DNA of 26,507 nt from Arthrobacter sp. (GTDB lineage Bacteria > Actinomycetota > Actinomycetes > Actinomycetales > Micrococcaceae), in assembly GCA_025464925.1 (NCBI GenBank), contig JAODMS010000128.1, positions 1 to 26,507 on the forward strand, given 5' to 3'. This document shows positions 6,645 to 14,715 of the stretch, in pieces. Below the pieces are notes generated by a model that was not told where the DNA came from, did no database searches, and worked only from the letters and a program-made list of their open reading frames with translations. Within the stretch, counting starts at the first letter, position 1, and the number at the start of each line of letters is the position of its first letter. The position numbers and the translations under genes are program-made.

Positions 6645-8444
6645 CTACTTCCGGCCGATGAACCAGTCCTGGAGCTTCCGCAGGCGGGTCTGCAGCTGCT
6701 CCTCGTCGGCCTGGGCCACGGGCGGGCCACCGCAGACCGTCCGGAGCTTGGTGTGGACCACGCCGTGCGGAGTGCCGGTGCGGGCGGACCAGGCCGCCAC
6801 GTTCTTGGCCAGTTCGGATCGCAGGTCCATCAGCATCCGGTGGTCCGGAACGGCCGGGACGGCCGGGACGGCCGCATCAGAGCCAGCTGCGGCATGGGGT
6901 GCCCGCCGGTTCTTGCGGTTCAGCTGCTCGTGCTGGCGCTGGCGCAGCAGCGTTCCTACCTGCTCGGCGTCGAGCAGGCCCGGGATGCCGAGGAAATCCA
7001 GCTCATCCTCCGAGCCGACCTCGCCGCCGGTGCCGAACTCGCCGCCGTCGAAGAGCACGCGGTCAAAGGACGCCTGCGAGCCGAGGGCCTCGAACTTGCC
7101 CTTGGTGAGGCTGTCCGAGGCCTGCTCCTCGCGGTTCGCCTCGTCCAGAAGCGAGTCTTCCGGGTTGAAGAGACCGTCGCTGTCCTCCTTCTCCGGGCGG
7201 TCCAGGGCGTGGTCCCGCTCGGCCTCCATGGAGTTGGCCAGGGCCATCAGCTGGGGTACCGAGGGCAGGAAGACCGACGCCGTCTCGCCGCGCTTCCGGG
7301 CGCGGACGAAGCGTCCCACCGCCTGGGCGAAGAACAACGGCGTGGACGTCGAGGTGGCATAGACCCCGACGGACAGCCGCGGGACGTCCACGCCTTCGGA
7401 GACCATCCGGACGGCCACCATCCAGCGCTTCTCGCTGGCGGTGAACTCCTCGATCTTGCTGGAGGCCTTCGTGTCATCGGACAGAATGACGGTGGGCGAT
7501 TCTCCGGTGATGCGTTTCAGCTGCCCGGCATAGGCCCTTGCATCGTCATGATCGGTCGCGATGACCAGGCCGCCGGCGTCCGGGACCGTCCGGCGGACCT
7601 CGCTGAGCCGCTTGTCCGCCCCTGCCAGCACGGCCGGGATCCACTCACCGGTCGGGTTCAGCGCGGTCCGCCAGGCCTGCGAGGTCACGTCCTTGGTGAC
7701 CGCCGCTTCACCGAGGGATGCGGCCATTTCCTCCCCGGCGCTCGTGCGCCAGCGCATCTGCCCCGAGTAGGCCATGAACATGACCGGACGGACCACGTGG
7801 TCCCGCAGCGCCTTGCCGTAGCCGTAGGTGTAGTCGGCCTTGGAGCGCCGGATGCCGTCCCGGTCCTCGGCATATTCCACGAACGGAATGGGCGAGGTGT
7901 CGGAGCGGAACGGGGTACCCGTCAGGGAGAGCCGGCGGGCGGCGGGATCGAAAGCCTCGCGGAGCCCGTCACCCCAGGAGAGCGCCTCGCCGCCGTGGTG
8001 GATCTCGTCGAGGATCACCAGCGTGCGGGCCGCCTCGGTCTTGGCCCGGTGCAGCATCGGCTTGCTGGCCACCTGTGCATAGGTGACGGCGACGCCGACG
8101 AAGCCGCGGCCGTGCTGTCCGTCTGCGTTCTTGAAGTTCGGATCAATGGCGATGCCCACCTTGGCGGCCGCATCGGCCCACTGGCGCTTCAGGTGGTCCG
8201 TCGGCGCCACGATCGTGACTCGGTTGACCACGCCGGAATCGATGAGCATGGAGGCCACCCGCAGCGCAAAGGTGGTCTTGCCTGCACCCGGGGTCGCGAC
8301 GGCAAGGAAATCCTTGGGGTGGGTGCTGAAGTAACTGTCCAGGGCTTCCTGCTGCCAGGCACGGAGCTTCTGCGCGGTACCCCAGGCTGCCCGCTCAGGA
8401 TAGGCGGGAGGCAGCGTGGGTCCGCCGAAGAGTGTCTCAGTCAT
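6645..8444 (-). CDS. DEAD/DEAH-box (SF2) helicase, SSL2/COG1061 type
   Basis: This 599-residue cytosolic ATPase has the SF2 motifs in order: a Q-like region RAWQQEAL (29-36), motif I ATPGAGKTT (50-58), motif Ia VAPTDHLKRQW, motif II DEIHH (146-150), motif III LTGTPFR (174-180), motif V VSEGVDVPRL (348-357) and motif VI QAVGRFVRARKR (374-385). The last ~200 residues are a family-specific extension. It contains an Ala/Pro/Val tandem (PAVPAVP, encoded by 9-bp repeats at 6851-6874) and a C-terminal helical part with CGGPPVAQADEEQLQTRLRKL. Substrate and role are not known; DNA repair or RNA unwinding are both possible. A GGAGG site lies 8 nt before the ATG. The 272-bp gap upstream holds an AT-rich stretch (8487-8516) that may carry its promoter and otherwise shows no gene. 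Confidence 0.93.
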   Translation of the reverse strand: MTETLFGGPTLPPAYPERAAWGTAQKLRAWQQEALDSYFSTHPKDFLAVATPGAGKTTFALRVASMLIDSGVVNRVTIVAPTDHLKRQWADAAAKVGIAIDPNFKNADGQHGRGFVGVAVTYAQVASKPMLHRAKTEAARTLVILDEIHHGGEALSWGDGLREAFDPAARRLSLTGTPFRSDTSPIPFVEYAEDRDGIRRSKADYTYGYGKALRDHVVRPVMFMAYSGQMRWRTSAGEEMAASLGEAAVTKDVTSQAWRTALNPTGEWIPAVLAGADKRLSEVRRTVPDAGGLVIATDHDDARAYAGQLKRITGESPTVILSDDTKASSKIEEFTASEKRWMVAVRMVSEGVDVPRLSVGVYATSTSTPLFFAQAVGRFVRARKRGETASVFLPSVPQLMALANSMEAERDHALDRPEKEDSDGLFNPEDSLLDEANREEQASDSLTKGKFEALGSQASFDRVLFDGGEFGTGGEVGSEDELDFLGIPGLLDAEQVGTLLRQRQHEQLNRKNRRAPHAAAGSDAAVPAVPAVPDHRMLMDLRSELAKNVAAWSARTGTPHGVVHTKLRTVCGGPPVAQADEEQLQTRLRKLQDWFIGRK

Positions 8445-8716
8445 TTAGGTGCCCTCCATTCCGCGCACGGCTGCGGCTGACGGAGAAACACAATTAAGCA
8501 CAAAAACACCAATCTTTTCGGATGAACCGGGGAGCATGAGCCGGAGCGCGGAAAAGTACCCCGGCGCAACAATAGGGGCGCACAATGCAGCTAGCTGGCG
8601 GCGCCGGCGCGCCACCGTCCCTGCCGTCTGGCCGGACTCCGCATGGCGAAACGCCCTAGGGCAGAACTACCGGCCGGCCCGGATAGCTGCCCTGCGTAGC
8701 CCGCTGCCCGGGAGGG

Positions 8717-9034
8717 CTAGTTGTCGCCGGAGCCCTTGCCGTCGTCCTTGCCGGGGCGGAGGCCGTCGTAGATGTCCTTGCATTCGGGACAGACAGGGAA
8801 CTTTTTCGGATCGCGGCCGGGCGTCCACACCTTGCCGCAGAGGGCAATGACCGGCTCACCGGACAGCGCGGATTCCATGATCTTTTCCTTGCGCACATAG
8901 TGCGAGAAGCGCTCCCGGTCGCCGGGTTCCACTTCCTGGCGCAGTTCCTCGCGCTCGATCGTGGCCGTGGACGTCCCGGCTCCGGAGAGCTCGCGCATCG
9001 GGTCGTTTTCGAGGGGATCGGTCATGCTAGTCAT
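8717..9034 (-). CDS. DUF3039 small zinc-binding protein
   Basis: This 105-residue acidic protein ends in a zinc-ribbon-like module: RERFSHYV, then ALCGKVWTPGRDP and FPVCPECKDIY. It supplies one His and three or four Cys (H, C, CxxC) as possible ligands. The C-terminal tail is Lys/Gly/Asp-rich. DUF3039 is an actinobacterial family with no function known to me. The start is taken at the ATG at 9034 because a TAGGAT box ends 7 nt upstream; the frame stays open further up (to 9133), and the ATGs at 9043 or 9025 are alternatives. It lies upstream of the helicase gene in the same orientation, but 272 bp apart, so it is probably a separate unit. Confidence 0.85.
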   Translation of the reverse strand: MTSMTDPLENDPMRELSGAGTSTATIEREELRQEVEPGDRERFSHYVRKEKIMESALSGEPVIALCGKVWTPGRDPKKFPVCPECKDIYDGLRPGKDDGKGSGDN

Positions 9035-9041
9035 GACACCC

Positions 9042-9047
9042 ATCCTA
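9042..9047 (-). promoter_or_regulatory. -10 box of the DUF3039 gene (leaderless)
   Basis: TAGGAT ends 7 nt before the chosen ATG. The same bases could act as a weak ribosome site (AGGATGG), so leaderless initiation is less certain here than at clpS or pncB. Confidence 0.45.
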
Positions 9048-9175
9048 GCGGCTGGAGCGGCCGGCACCGCGACGGCGGCTTCGGAACCGGGCGCCGCGGC
9101 ACCTTCCGGCGCCGTATTCGTGCCGCAGCTCATGCGGCGGCCCGGGAGGCGGGAAAGGTAAACTCGGGGCCCTGG

Positions 9176-9958
9176 TTAAAGGCCCTGCCATGCCGGTTTG
9201 TTGTCGTAGCTGTGGCGGTAGTAGTCCGCCAACCGAAGCGAGGACGCCGCCGCCTCGTCCACCAGGATCGTGGCGTGCGGATGCAACTGCAGCACGGAGG
9301 CCGGGCAGATGGCGGCGAGGGGCCCCTCCACCAGGTCACGGACAGCCTGCGCCTTCTGCGCTCCCGTGGCGACGAGGATCACATGCCGGGCGTCCAGGAT
9401 GGTGCCCAGTCCCTGGGTGAGGACGTGGTGGGGCACTTCGGCCAGGCTTCCGAAGAACCGGGCGTTGTCCCGGCGCGTCTGCTCGATCAGGGTCTTGATC
9501 CGCGTCCGGGAAGCCAGCGACGAGCCAGGTTCGTTGAACCCGATGTGGCCGTCCGTGCCGACGCCGAGGATCTGCAGGTCCACTCCCCCCGCGGCGCGGA
9601 TGGCGGTTTCGTAGGCCCGGCAGGTCGCCGGGATGTCGGCGGCAGTGCCGTCCGGCCCGTGGACATTCAGCGGGCTGATGTTGACCCGCTCGGTAAATTC
9701 GCGTTTGACGACCTCGCGGTAGGACTCCGGATGGCCGGCTGGAAGCCCGACATATTCGTCGAGGGCGAAGGCGCGGGCCCGGCTGAAGTCCAGGCCGTCC
9801 CGCTCATGCCGCAACGCCAATTCATCGTAGATCGGCAGGGGCGAGGAACCTGTGGCCAGCCCCAGGACGGCGTCGGGTCTACGCCGCAGCAGTGCCTCGA
9901 TCGCGTCCGCCGCGAGGGCCGCGATCGGTTTGCTGCCCGGAAGGATGACTACTTCCAT
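9176..9958 (-). CDS. nagB: Glucosamine-6-phosphate deaminase
   Basis: NagB converts glucosamine 6-phosphate to fructose 6-phosphate plus ammonia, the last step of GlcNAc/chitin sugar use. The 260-residue protein has LGLATGSSP (phosphate loop), FALDEYVGL with the general base D67, QILGVGTDGHIGFNEPGSS with D136, H138 and E143 of the catalytic relay, and HVLTQGLGTI. Its allosteric N-acetylglucosamine 6-phosphate site, present in E. coli NagB, cannot be judged by eye. An AGGGAG ribosome site precedes the ATG. The partner nagA is about 10 kb away on the other strand. The 133 bp upstream hold a strong hairpin that separates it from the ABC permease gene. Confidence 0.96.
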   Translation of the reverse strand: MEVVILPGSKPIAALAADAIEALLRRRPDAVLGLATGSSPLPIYDELALRHERDGLDFSRARAFALDEYVGLPAGHPESYREVVKREFTERVNISPLNVHGPDGTAADIPATCRAYETAIRAAGGVDLQILGVGTDGHIGFNEPGSSLASRTRIKTLIEQTRRDNARFFGSLAEVPHHVLTQGLGTILDARHVILVATGAQKAQAVRDLVEGPLAAICPASVLQLHPHATILVDEAAASSLRLADYYRHSYDNKPAWQGL

Positions 9959-10020
9959 GCTCCCTGCCTTTGCTGCGTGCCGGTAGTGACTTGGCCGCGG
10001 CGTATCCGGCGCGGACGGTG

Positions 10021-10075
10021 CGGGCCAGGACAGACCCTACTGGCAGGGTATCCCAGTACCGTCCGCCCTGGCCCG
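10021..10075 (-). terminator. Long interrupted hairpin between the ABC permease gene and nagB
   Basis: Two nested inverted repeats share one centre at 10048: an outer 9-bp CGGGCCAGG/CCTGGCCCG (10021-10029 with 10067-10075) and an inner 6-bp TACTGG/CCAGTA (10038-10043 with 10053-10058, 9-nt loop). Between them, six of eight positions pair on the minus-strand RNA if two G-U pairs are allowed, while the plus strand would have A-C mismatches there. It starts 17 nt after the permease stop and lacks a U-tract. A U-less terminator or an element in a nagB leader are the two readings. Confidence 0.55.
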
Positions 10076-10091
10076 TACTTGTCCGCTTCCG

Positions 10092-11663
10092 TCAGCGGTT
10101 GACGGCCAGTTGTGCCAGCAGCTCCGGTCCGCGGGCGTCCAGCCATTTCCCGCCCAGCCGGACCCCTGCGACGAACAGCGCCAGGCCTGCCGCCGGGCCA
10201 AGGAACAGGTTGATCCAACCCGGCAGCGGGTCGCCCGTGATGAACTGGGCGGCGACGAGCGCCGCTTCGGGTGCCACGAGCAGCAGGAGAACGCCGAGCC
10301 CTCCGAACTGCACGGCCATCGTCTGCGCCACGTTTCCCGGTGGTTTCTTGAAGGGGCTGTCTCCGGGCAGCGGTACGGTGACCGTGTAGCGTGCCGAGAC
10401 GACCGAGGACAGGCCCAGCCCGGTGAACAGGACGCCCAGGGACAGCCCGAGCACCCCGGGCAGCCGTACCCAGTCGCCCGTGAAGAAGAACGGGCCGATG
10501 CTGAACGCCAGCACCACGGGAAGGCCGAAGACCAGGCACGCCACCGCCCGCCCGAGACGGTCGTGGATCCCGCGCACCCCGCTGGACAGGTGCAGCGCGA
10601 AGGCGGTGCTGTCATAGGAAACATCCGAGGAGATGGACCAGGCCAGCAGGAAGGCAGTCAGCGGGCCGACGAACAGGACGAGTCCGTAGGAGCCTGTCTG
10701 GCCGGCCTGGAACATCAGGAGCACCGGCATCAGCGGGAGGACGACGAGGGTTCCGGTGTAGCGGGGATCCCGCAGCCAGTAGCTCAGCGACCGGGCGGCG
10801 ATCGCCCCTGTCGGCGTCGCCGGGAACAGCGCGAACAGGCCCCGGCCTCCGGTCCGCTTCTTGGCGGTGCCCGCATAGGGCGGCGTAACGAGGGAGCGCT
10901 CCAGCAGGACCTTCCACGTCAGTGTGAGTCCTGCCAGGGTGGCGAGCGCGATCAGAAGCTTGAGCGCCGCTGCGCCGTGGCTGCCGGCGGCGAGCTCACC
11001 GCCGAGCGACCAGGCGGCCCCGGCGGGCGTCCAGGCAAGCGTGCGGGCGAGCCCGGCGAGGAAATCGCCCGAGGTGGCGATCCCCTGCGCGACGCTCGCC
11101 ACGATGGGTCCCATCAGCATCAGCGGGATCAGGAATGCCACGGCGCTGGCGTCCTTGAAGCGGCGGGAGGTAGCCAGCCCGGCCGTGGCGGTGGTCACCA
11201 CCTTGGACACGACCACACAGCTAAGCACGCCGATGACCGCCCCCACCAGGGCGCCTGCCGCGGCGGGAAGGTTTCTGGACCAGGTGCCCACGGTGGCGAG
11301 CGCCACGAGGGAGGTCGCAACGCCCGGGATGCCGATCAGGCCGCCGAGTGCGAGACCGGCGAGCAGTTGCGGCATGGGGACGGCGAAGGTGGTGAACCGG
11401 GCCGGGTCCAGCGTCATGTCGGCGGCGGAAGCGGCGACCGGAACGATGGCCCAGCCCAGGAGCGCAGCAGCGCCTCCCAGGACCACCACCGTCTGTGCGA
11501 GGGCGATCTCCCCCTCGCGCAGGACAAACAGCGCGACAACGCAGAGCCCGACAACTCCGAGGGCGTACAAAATCCCGAGCCCGAGGCCCGCGAGCTGCCA
11601 GGGGCTGCGCCGGAGACCGTTGCGCAGCAGGGTGAGCTTTAGCCTCAGAAGGTGCGCAACCAT
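10092..11663 (-). CDS. ABC transporter permease, ABC-2-like
   Basis: The 523-residue integral membrane protein has about 12 hydrophobic segments. The first is GLGLGILYALGVVGLCVVALFV near residues 27-48, with others spread through to LFLGPAAGLALFVAGVRLGG near the C-terminus. Cytoplasmic stretches such as KKRTGGRG and YWLRDPRYTG sit in the middle. No substrate-binding protein or substrate motif is seen, so import or export cannot be decided; pairing with a CcmA/DrrA-like ATPase favours export. I take the ATG at 11663, because AAGGG lies 7 nt upstream and MVAHLLRLKLTLLRNGLRR is a typical cytoplasmic start; the frame is open further up without merit. It overlaps the ATPase gene by 19 bp, so the two are co-translated. 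Confidence 0.88.
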   Translation of the reverse strand: MVAHLLRLKLTLLRNGLRRSPWQLAGLGLGILYALGVVGLCVVALFVLREGEIALAQTVVVLGGAAALLGWAIVPVAASAADMTLDPARFTTFAVPMPQLLAGLALGGLIGIPGVATSLVALATVGTWSRNLPAAAGALVGAVIGVLSCVVVSKVVTTATAGLATSRRFKDASAVAFLIPLMLMGPIVASVAQGIATSGDFLAGLARTLAWTPAGAAWSLGGELAAGSHGAAALKLLIALATLAGLTLTWKVLLERSLVTPPYAGTAKKRTGGRGLFALFPATPTGAIAARSLSYWLRDPRYTGTLVVLPLMPVLLMFQAGQTGSYGLVLFVGPLTAFLLAWSISSDVSYDSTAFALHLSSGVRGIHDRLGRAVACLVFGLPVVLAFSIGPFFFTGDWVRLPGVLGLSLGVLFTGLGLSSVVSARYTVTVPLPGDSPFKKPPGNVAQTMAVQFGGLGVLLLLVAPEAALVAAQFITGDPLPGWINLFLGPAAGLALFVAGVRLGGKWLDARGPELLAQLAVNR

Positions 11664-12466
11664 TCGAGCCCTTCCGTTTGGCTGCGGCCGCCCACCAGCT
11701 GGACGAAACGGTCCTCGAGGGACGCACCGGCCCGGACGTCGTCCAGGGTGCCGGCGGCGAGCAGCCGGCCGGCAGCGACCACGGCGACATGGTCGCACAT
11801 GCGCTGGACCAGGTCCATGACGTGGCTGGAGACAATGACTGTGCCGCCGGATGCCACGTAGCGGTCCAGAATGTCGCGGATGTTGGCGGCGGACACGGGA
11901 TCCACCGATTCGAACGGCTCGTCCAGGACCAGCAGCCGCGGCGCGTGGATCAGGGCCGAGGCGAGGGCGATCTTCTTGGTCATGCCGGCCGAATAGTCCA
12001 CCACCAGGGTGGCGGCGTCCTGGCCCAGATCCAGGGCGGCGAGCAACTCCCTGGTCCGCGCAGCCACGACGTCCTTGTCCATGCCGCGCAGCAGGCCGGC
12101 GTAACTCACCAGCTGTTCACCGGAGAGCCTGTCGAAGAGCCGGACGCCGTCGGGCAGGATCCCCATGAGCTTCTTGGCCTCGAGCGGATGCTGCCAGACA
12201 TCGACACCGTGCACCAGGGCCGTGCCGAACTCGGGACGCAACAGTCCTGTGGCCATGGACAGTGTCGTGGTCTTGCCCGCCCCGTTGGGCCCGACAATCC
12301 CGTAGAAGGATCCGGCCGGAACATCGAGGCTGATGCCGTCCACGGCGATTTTCGCACCGAAGCGCTTGGCCAGGCCGCGCAGGGACAGGGCGGGAACCGG
12401 AGGCGCCGGCAGATCCGGCGCCGTCAGTTGCACTGGAACGCGCGGATCCGGTTGCTGAACAGTCAT
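11645..12466 (-). CDS. ABC transporter ATP-binding protein
   Basis: This 273-residue ATPase powers the overlapping permease. It has Walker A GPNGAGKTT (59-67), a signature loop that reads YSAGMTKK (158-165) rather than LSGGQ, Walker B LLVLDEPF (178-185) and the H-loop histidine in VSSHVMD (H215). The Q-loop reads GILPDG, without glutamine. Degenerate Q- and signature loops of this form are usual in the DrrA/CcmA-like exporter ATPases, and this subfamily is my placement. The first ~25 residues are Pro-rich and dispensable to the fold. The ATG lies 6 nt behind a TAGTCT box, so this gene probably heads the two-gene unit with a leaderless mRNA. Substrate is unknown. Confidence 0.94.
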   Translation of the reverse strand: MTVQQPDPRVPVQLTAPDLPAPPVPALSLRGLAKRFGAKIAVDGISLDVPAGSFYGIVGPNGAGKTTTLSMATGLLRPEFGTALVHGVDVWQHPLEAKKLMGILPDGVRLFDRLSGEQLVSYAGLLRGMDKDVVAARTRELLAALDLGQDAATLVVDYSAGMTKKIALASALIHAPRLLVLDEPFESVDPVSAANIRDILDRYVASGGTVIVSSHVMDLVQRMCDHVAVVAAGRLLAAGTLDDVRAGASLEDRFVQLVGGRSQTEGLEWLRTF

Positions 12467-12472
12467 GACGCC

Positions 12473-12478
12473 AGACTA
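12473..12478 (-). promoter_or_regulatory. -10 box of the ABC ATPase gene (leaderless)
   Basis: TAGTCT on the minus strand ends 6 nt (GGCGTC) before the ATG; no Shine-Dalgarno sequence fits in that gap. Confidence 0.6.
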
Positions 12479-12547
12479 ACCGCTGCCCGGCGCGAAGGGG
12501 ATCGTTTTTAAGGACCCTCCCGGCGATCCTCCCCAAGGCGTCCGGCC

Positions 12548-13648
12548 CTAGAAAGCGTGACGCGGCCTGGCCCGTTCATACTGCGGCGGCCAGGTTAGGT
12601 CGTGTCCCAGTTCAAACGCGGCCCGCAACCACCAGTGCGGATCCCGCAGCGCGGCCCGGGCGATGAAGACACCGTCGGCCTGGCCGGTTGCGATGGCGTG
12701 TTCGGCCTGGACGGCCGACGTCAGCAGGCCGACGGTACCGGTCCGGATACCTGTCTCCCGCCTGATCCGGGCAGCAAATCCGGTCTGGTAGCCCGGTCCC
12801 ACCGGAATCTGCTGGTGGGACACGGCACCGCCGCTGGAGACGTCCACGAGGTCCACGCCGTGTTCGGAAGCGGCGCGCGCCAGCCGGACCGAGGCTCCGG
12901 CGTCGATGCCGCCTTCGGCCCAGTCCGAGGCGGAGATCCGGAGCAGCAGCGGCATGGAGTCGGGAATGACGTTCCGGACGGCGTCCACCACCGCAAGCAT
13001 CAGGCGGTTCCGGCCGGTTTCGTCCCCGCCCCAGCCATCTGTCCGCTCGTTGATCAGGGGGCTCTGGAACTGGTGCAGCAGGTAGCCGTGGGCCCCGTGG
13101 ATCTCCATGGTGTCGAACCCGGCGTCGACGGCCCGCACTGCGGCGGCGGCGAAGTCGGCGATCACACCCTCGATCTCCGCCTCCGTCATTGCCGACGGGG
13201 CGGCATAGCCGTCGAAGGCCTCGGTGCTGGGGCCCGCGGTGGCCCAGCCGCCTTCGGACGGAGGCACGGAACCCTGGTGTCCGGAAAACGGCCAGTAGGT
13301 GGACGCCTTCCGGCCGGCGTGCGCCAGTTGCGTGCCGATCTTGGTCTCCGCGCTGCCGTGGCGGTGCACGAATGACGTGATCCGCTGCCAGGCGGCCGCC
13401 TGCTCGTCGTTGTACATTCCGGCGTCCCGCGGGCTGATCCGGCCGGCGGCGTTGACGGCGGCCGCCTCGGTGAGGATCAGGGCCGCGCCTCCGGTGGCGA
13501 AGGAGCCCAGATGCATAAGGTGCCAGTCGGTGGGCACCCCCGGTGCGGTGTCCGGTTCGCAGCTGTACTGGCACATCGGCGAGACCCAGCCGCGGTGCTG
13601 CAGCTGCAGGGACCGCAGCTCCAGCGGCGTGAACAGCGCGGACGCCAT
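12548..13648 (-). CDS. NADH:flavin oxidoreductase, old yellow enzyme family (YqjM/NamA-like)
   Basis: This FMN-dependent ene-reductase reduces activated C=C bonds with NAD(P)H. In the 366-residue chain, SPMCQYS places C26 and Y28 at exactly the positions that define the YqjM class. QLAHAGRK carries the active-site histidine region, and IHGAHGYLLHQFQSPLIN followed by RTDGWGG is the family signature. LLLRISASDW and GVFIARAALRDP complete the TIM barrel. The physiological substrate is unknown; electrophile detoxification is common for the class. The ATG shares one base with the TAA of the upstream thioredoxin-fold gene (TAATG), and no ribosome site is seen, so translation is coupled. The C-terminus RARPRHAF resembles the arginine-finger tail of this subclass, which is an inference. 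Confidence 0.95.
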   Translation of the reverse strand: MASALFTPLELRSLQLQHRGWVSPMCQYSCEPDTAPGVPTDWHLMHLGSFATGGAALILTEAAAVNAAGRISPRDAGMYNDEQAAAWQRITSFVHRHGSAETKIGTQLAHAGRKASTYWPFSGHQGSVPPSEGGWATAGPSTEAFDGYAAPSAMTEAEIEGVIADFAAAAVRAVDAGFDTMEIHGAHGYLLHQFQSPLINERTDGWGGDETGRNRLMLAVVDAVRNVIPDSMPLLLRISASDWAEGGIDAGASVRLARAASEHGVDLVDVSSGGAVSHQQIPVGPGYQTGFAARIRRETGIRTGTVGLLTSAVQAEHAIATGQADGVFIARAALRDPHWWLRAAFELGHDLTWPPQYERARPRHAF

Positions 13649-14658
13649 TAGAAGAGGACCCGCGCGAGACCTTGGCGGGCTTTGGCGACGCGCTCATCGC
13701 CGGTGCCTACGACGTCGAAGAGTTCCAGCAGCCGGACCCGTGCCGTTTCCCGCTCCGGGCCGAAGTTCCTGCCGATGAAGGCGACGAGCCGGTTCAGGGC
13801 GTCCTCGATGTGTCCGCCGGCGACGTCCAGGTCTGCGACACCGAATTGGGCGTCAAGGTTGTCCGGCTCGTCGGCGGCGAGCCGGCGGAGGGCGTCGGCG
13901 TCGGGGCCGGAAAGCGCCTCGAGGCGGTTCATGAGTTCGACCTGCGCGAGTCCGGCTTTGGCTTCGGCGTCGGACGGCATTTCGGTGAGGGCCTGCCGGT
14001 AGGCCGCGGCCGCCCCCGCATAGTCGCCCGCTTCGATGGCGTCGAACGCGGCCTGGTGCAGGGGTGGAAGCGGCGGGGCTGCCGGCTCGGCCTCGCCGGG
14101 CCCGCCGGCGCCGATCCGTCCGGTCACGCCGTTCGCTGCGGCAACCTTCAGCAGTTCATCGAGCAGGCTGCGCACCTGCTGCTCCTCGGCGCCGCCCTGG
14201 AAGAGGGGAACGGGCTGGCCCTTCACGACGGCCACGGCGGTCGGCACGGTCTGGACCTGGAAGGCCTGCGCGAGCTGCGGGAATGCTTCGACGTCGGCTG
14301 CCCCGAGGACGAGCCGGCCGCCGTAGCTTTCCACAATCTGCTCGAGGACATCGACGAGTTGGCCGGAGCCGGGCGAATAGCTGGCCCAGAGCGCGATGAC
14401 CACAGGGACCTGGGCGGACAGCTCCACAAGCTCCTGGAAGTTGGCCCCGGTCACGTCGACCCGGAGGGGACGGCCGGACTCTGCCGTTGCCTCGGCTCCC
14501 GTTGACGCGGGACCGGCCGCAGGGGCACCCGGCCCGGCGGGGCCGGCCGACGACGGTGGCGCCGGGCGCTGTTTCAGGGAGGACAGGTCGACGGCGCCAC
14601 GCAGGTTGAGCGGGTTGGCGGCAGCTGGCGGGACCGGGCGGGAAGCTGGCGAAGTCAT
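13648..14658 (-). CDS. Thioredoxin-fold/TPR protein, CnoX/YbbN-like, lacking both active-site cysteines
   Basis: The 336-residue protein has a Pro/Ala-rich N-terminal 65 residues, a thioredoxin domain (about 66-170), a Gly/Pro linker and C-terminal TPR-like helices (about 203-336; HQAAFDAIEAGDYAGAAAAYRQAL, then DALRRLAADEPDNLDAQFGVADLDV). In the thioredoxin domain the active site that normally reads WCGPC is ASYSPGS, with S95 and S98 in place of both cysteines. The cis-proline loop is kept (QVQTVPTAV). It therefore cannot do dithiol chemistry and is more likely a holdase or scaffold, like the CnoX chaperedoxins whose CxxC varies. The ATG is 6 nt behind TAGAGT (leaderless), and the TAA is fused to the next gene's ATG. 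The place fits Rv1324 of M. tuberculosis, from memory. Confidence 0.9.
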   Translation of the reverse strand: MTSPASRPVPPAAANPLNLRGAVDLSSLKQRPAPPSSAGPAGPGAPAAGPASTGAEATAESGRPLRVDVTGANFQELVELSAQVPVVIALWASYSPGSGQLVDVLEQIVESYGGRLVLGAADVEAFPQLAQAFQVQTVPTAVAVVKGQPVPLFQGGAEEQQVRSLLDELLKVAAANGVTGRIGAGGPGEAEPAAPPLPPLHQAAFDAIEAGDYAGAAAAYRQALTEMPSDAEAKAGLAQVELMNRLEALSGPDADALRRLAADEPDNLDAQFGVADLDVAGGHIEDALNRLVAFIGRNFGPERETARVRLLELFDVVGTGDERVAKARQGLARVLF

Positions 14659-14664
14659 ACCACC

Positions 14665-14670
14665 ACTCTA
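14665..14670 (-). promoter_or_regulatory. -10 box of the thioredoxin-fold/oxidoreductase unit (leaderless)
   Basis: TAGAGT on the minus strand ends 6 nt (GGTGGT) before the ATG. The hexamer is identical to the pncB -10 box, at the same distance. Confidence 0.6.
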
Positions 14671-14715
14671 GCCACTCCGGCCCCGGCCGGTGCTACCCCG
14701 AACCGCTGCCGGCGG

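Noticed and set aside
6851..6874. Short 9-bp tandem repeat in the helicase gene as a mobile or regulatory repeat
   Set aside because: It is in frame, encodes the Ala/Val/Pro linker, and has fewer than three full copies.
6753..8480. A 575-residue open frame on the plus strand opposite the helicase gene, and similar long frames opposite rph, murI, pncB/pncA, the ABC genes, the oxidoreductase and the MprF-like gene
   Set aside because: They mirror genes with complete protein motifs on the other strand. High GC at third positions leaves the opposite frames free of stops, and their translations are Arg/Gly/His/Val-rich with no domain.
8445..8716. Possible small gene in the gap between the helicase and DUF3039 genes
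   Set aside because: No frame with a ribosome site or protein-like composition; only an AT-rich patch near 8487-8516 stands out.
10034..10039. TAGGGT as the -10 box of nagB
   Set aside because: It lies inside the arm of the hairpin, has no matching -35, and would leave a 70-nt leader; possible but not supported enough to list.
10038..10058. ACTGG/CCAGT inverted repeat upstream of nagB read as a DasR/NagR-type operator
   Set aside because: The spacer is 9 bp rather than about 6, and the repeat is the inner part of a larger hairpin with wobble pairs suited to RNA.
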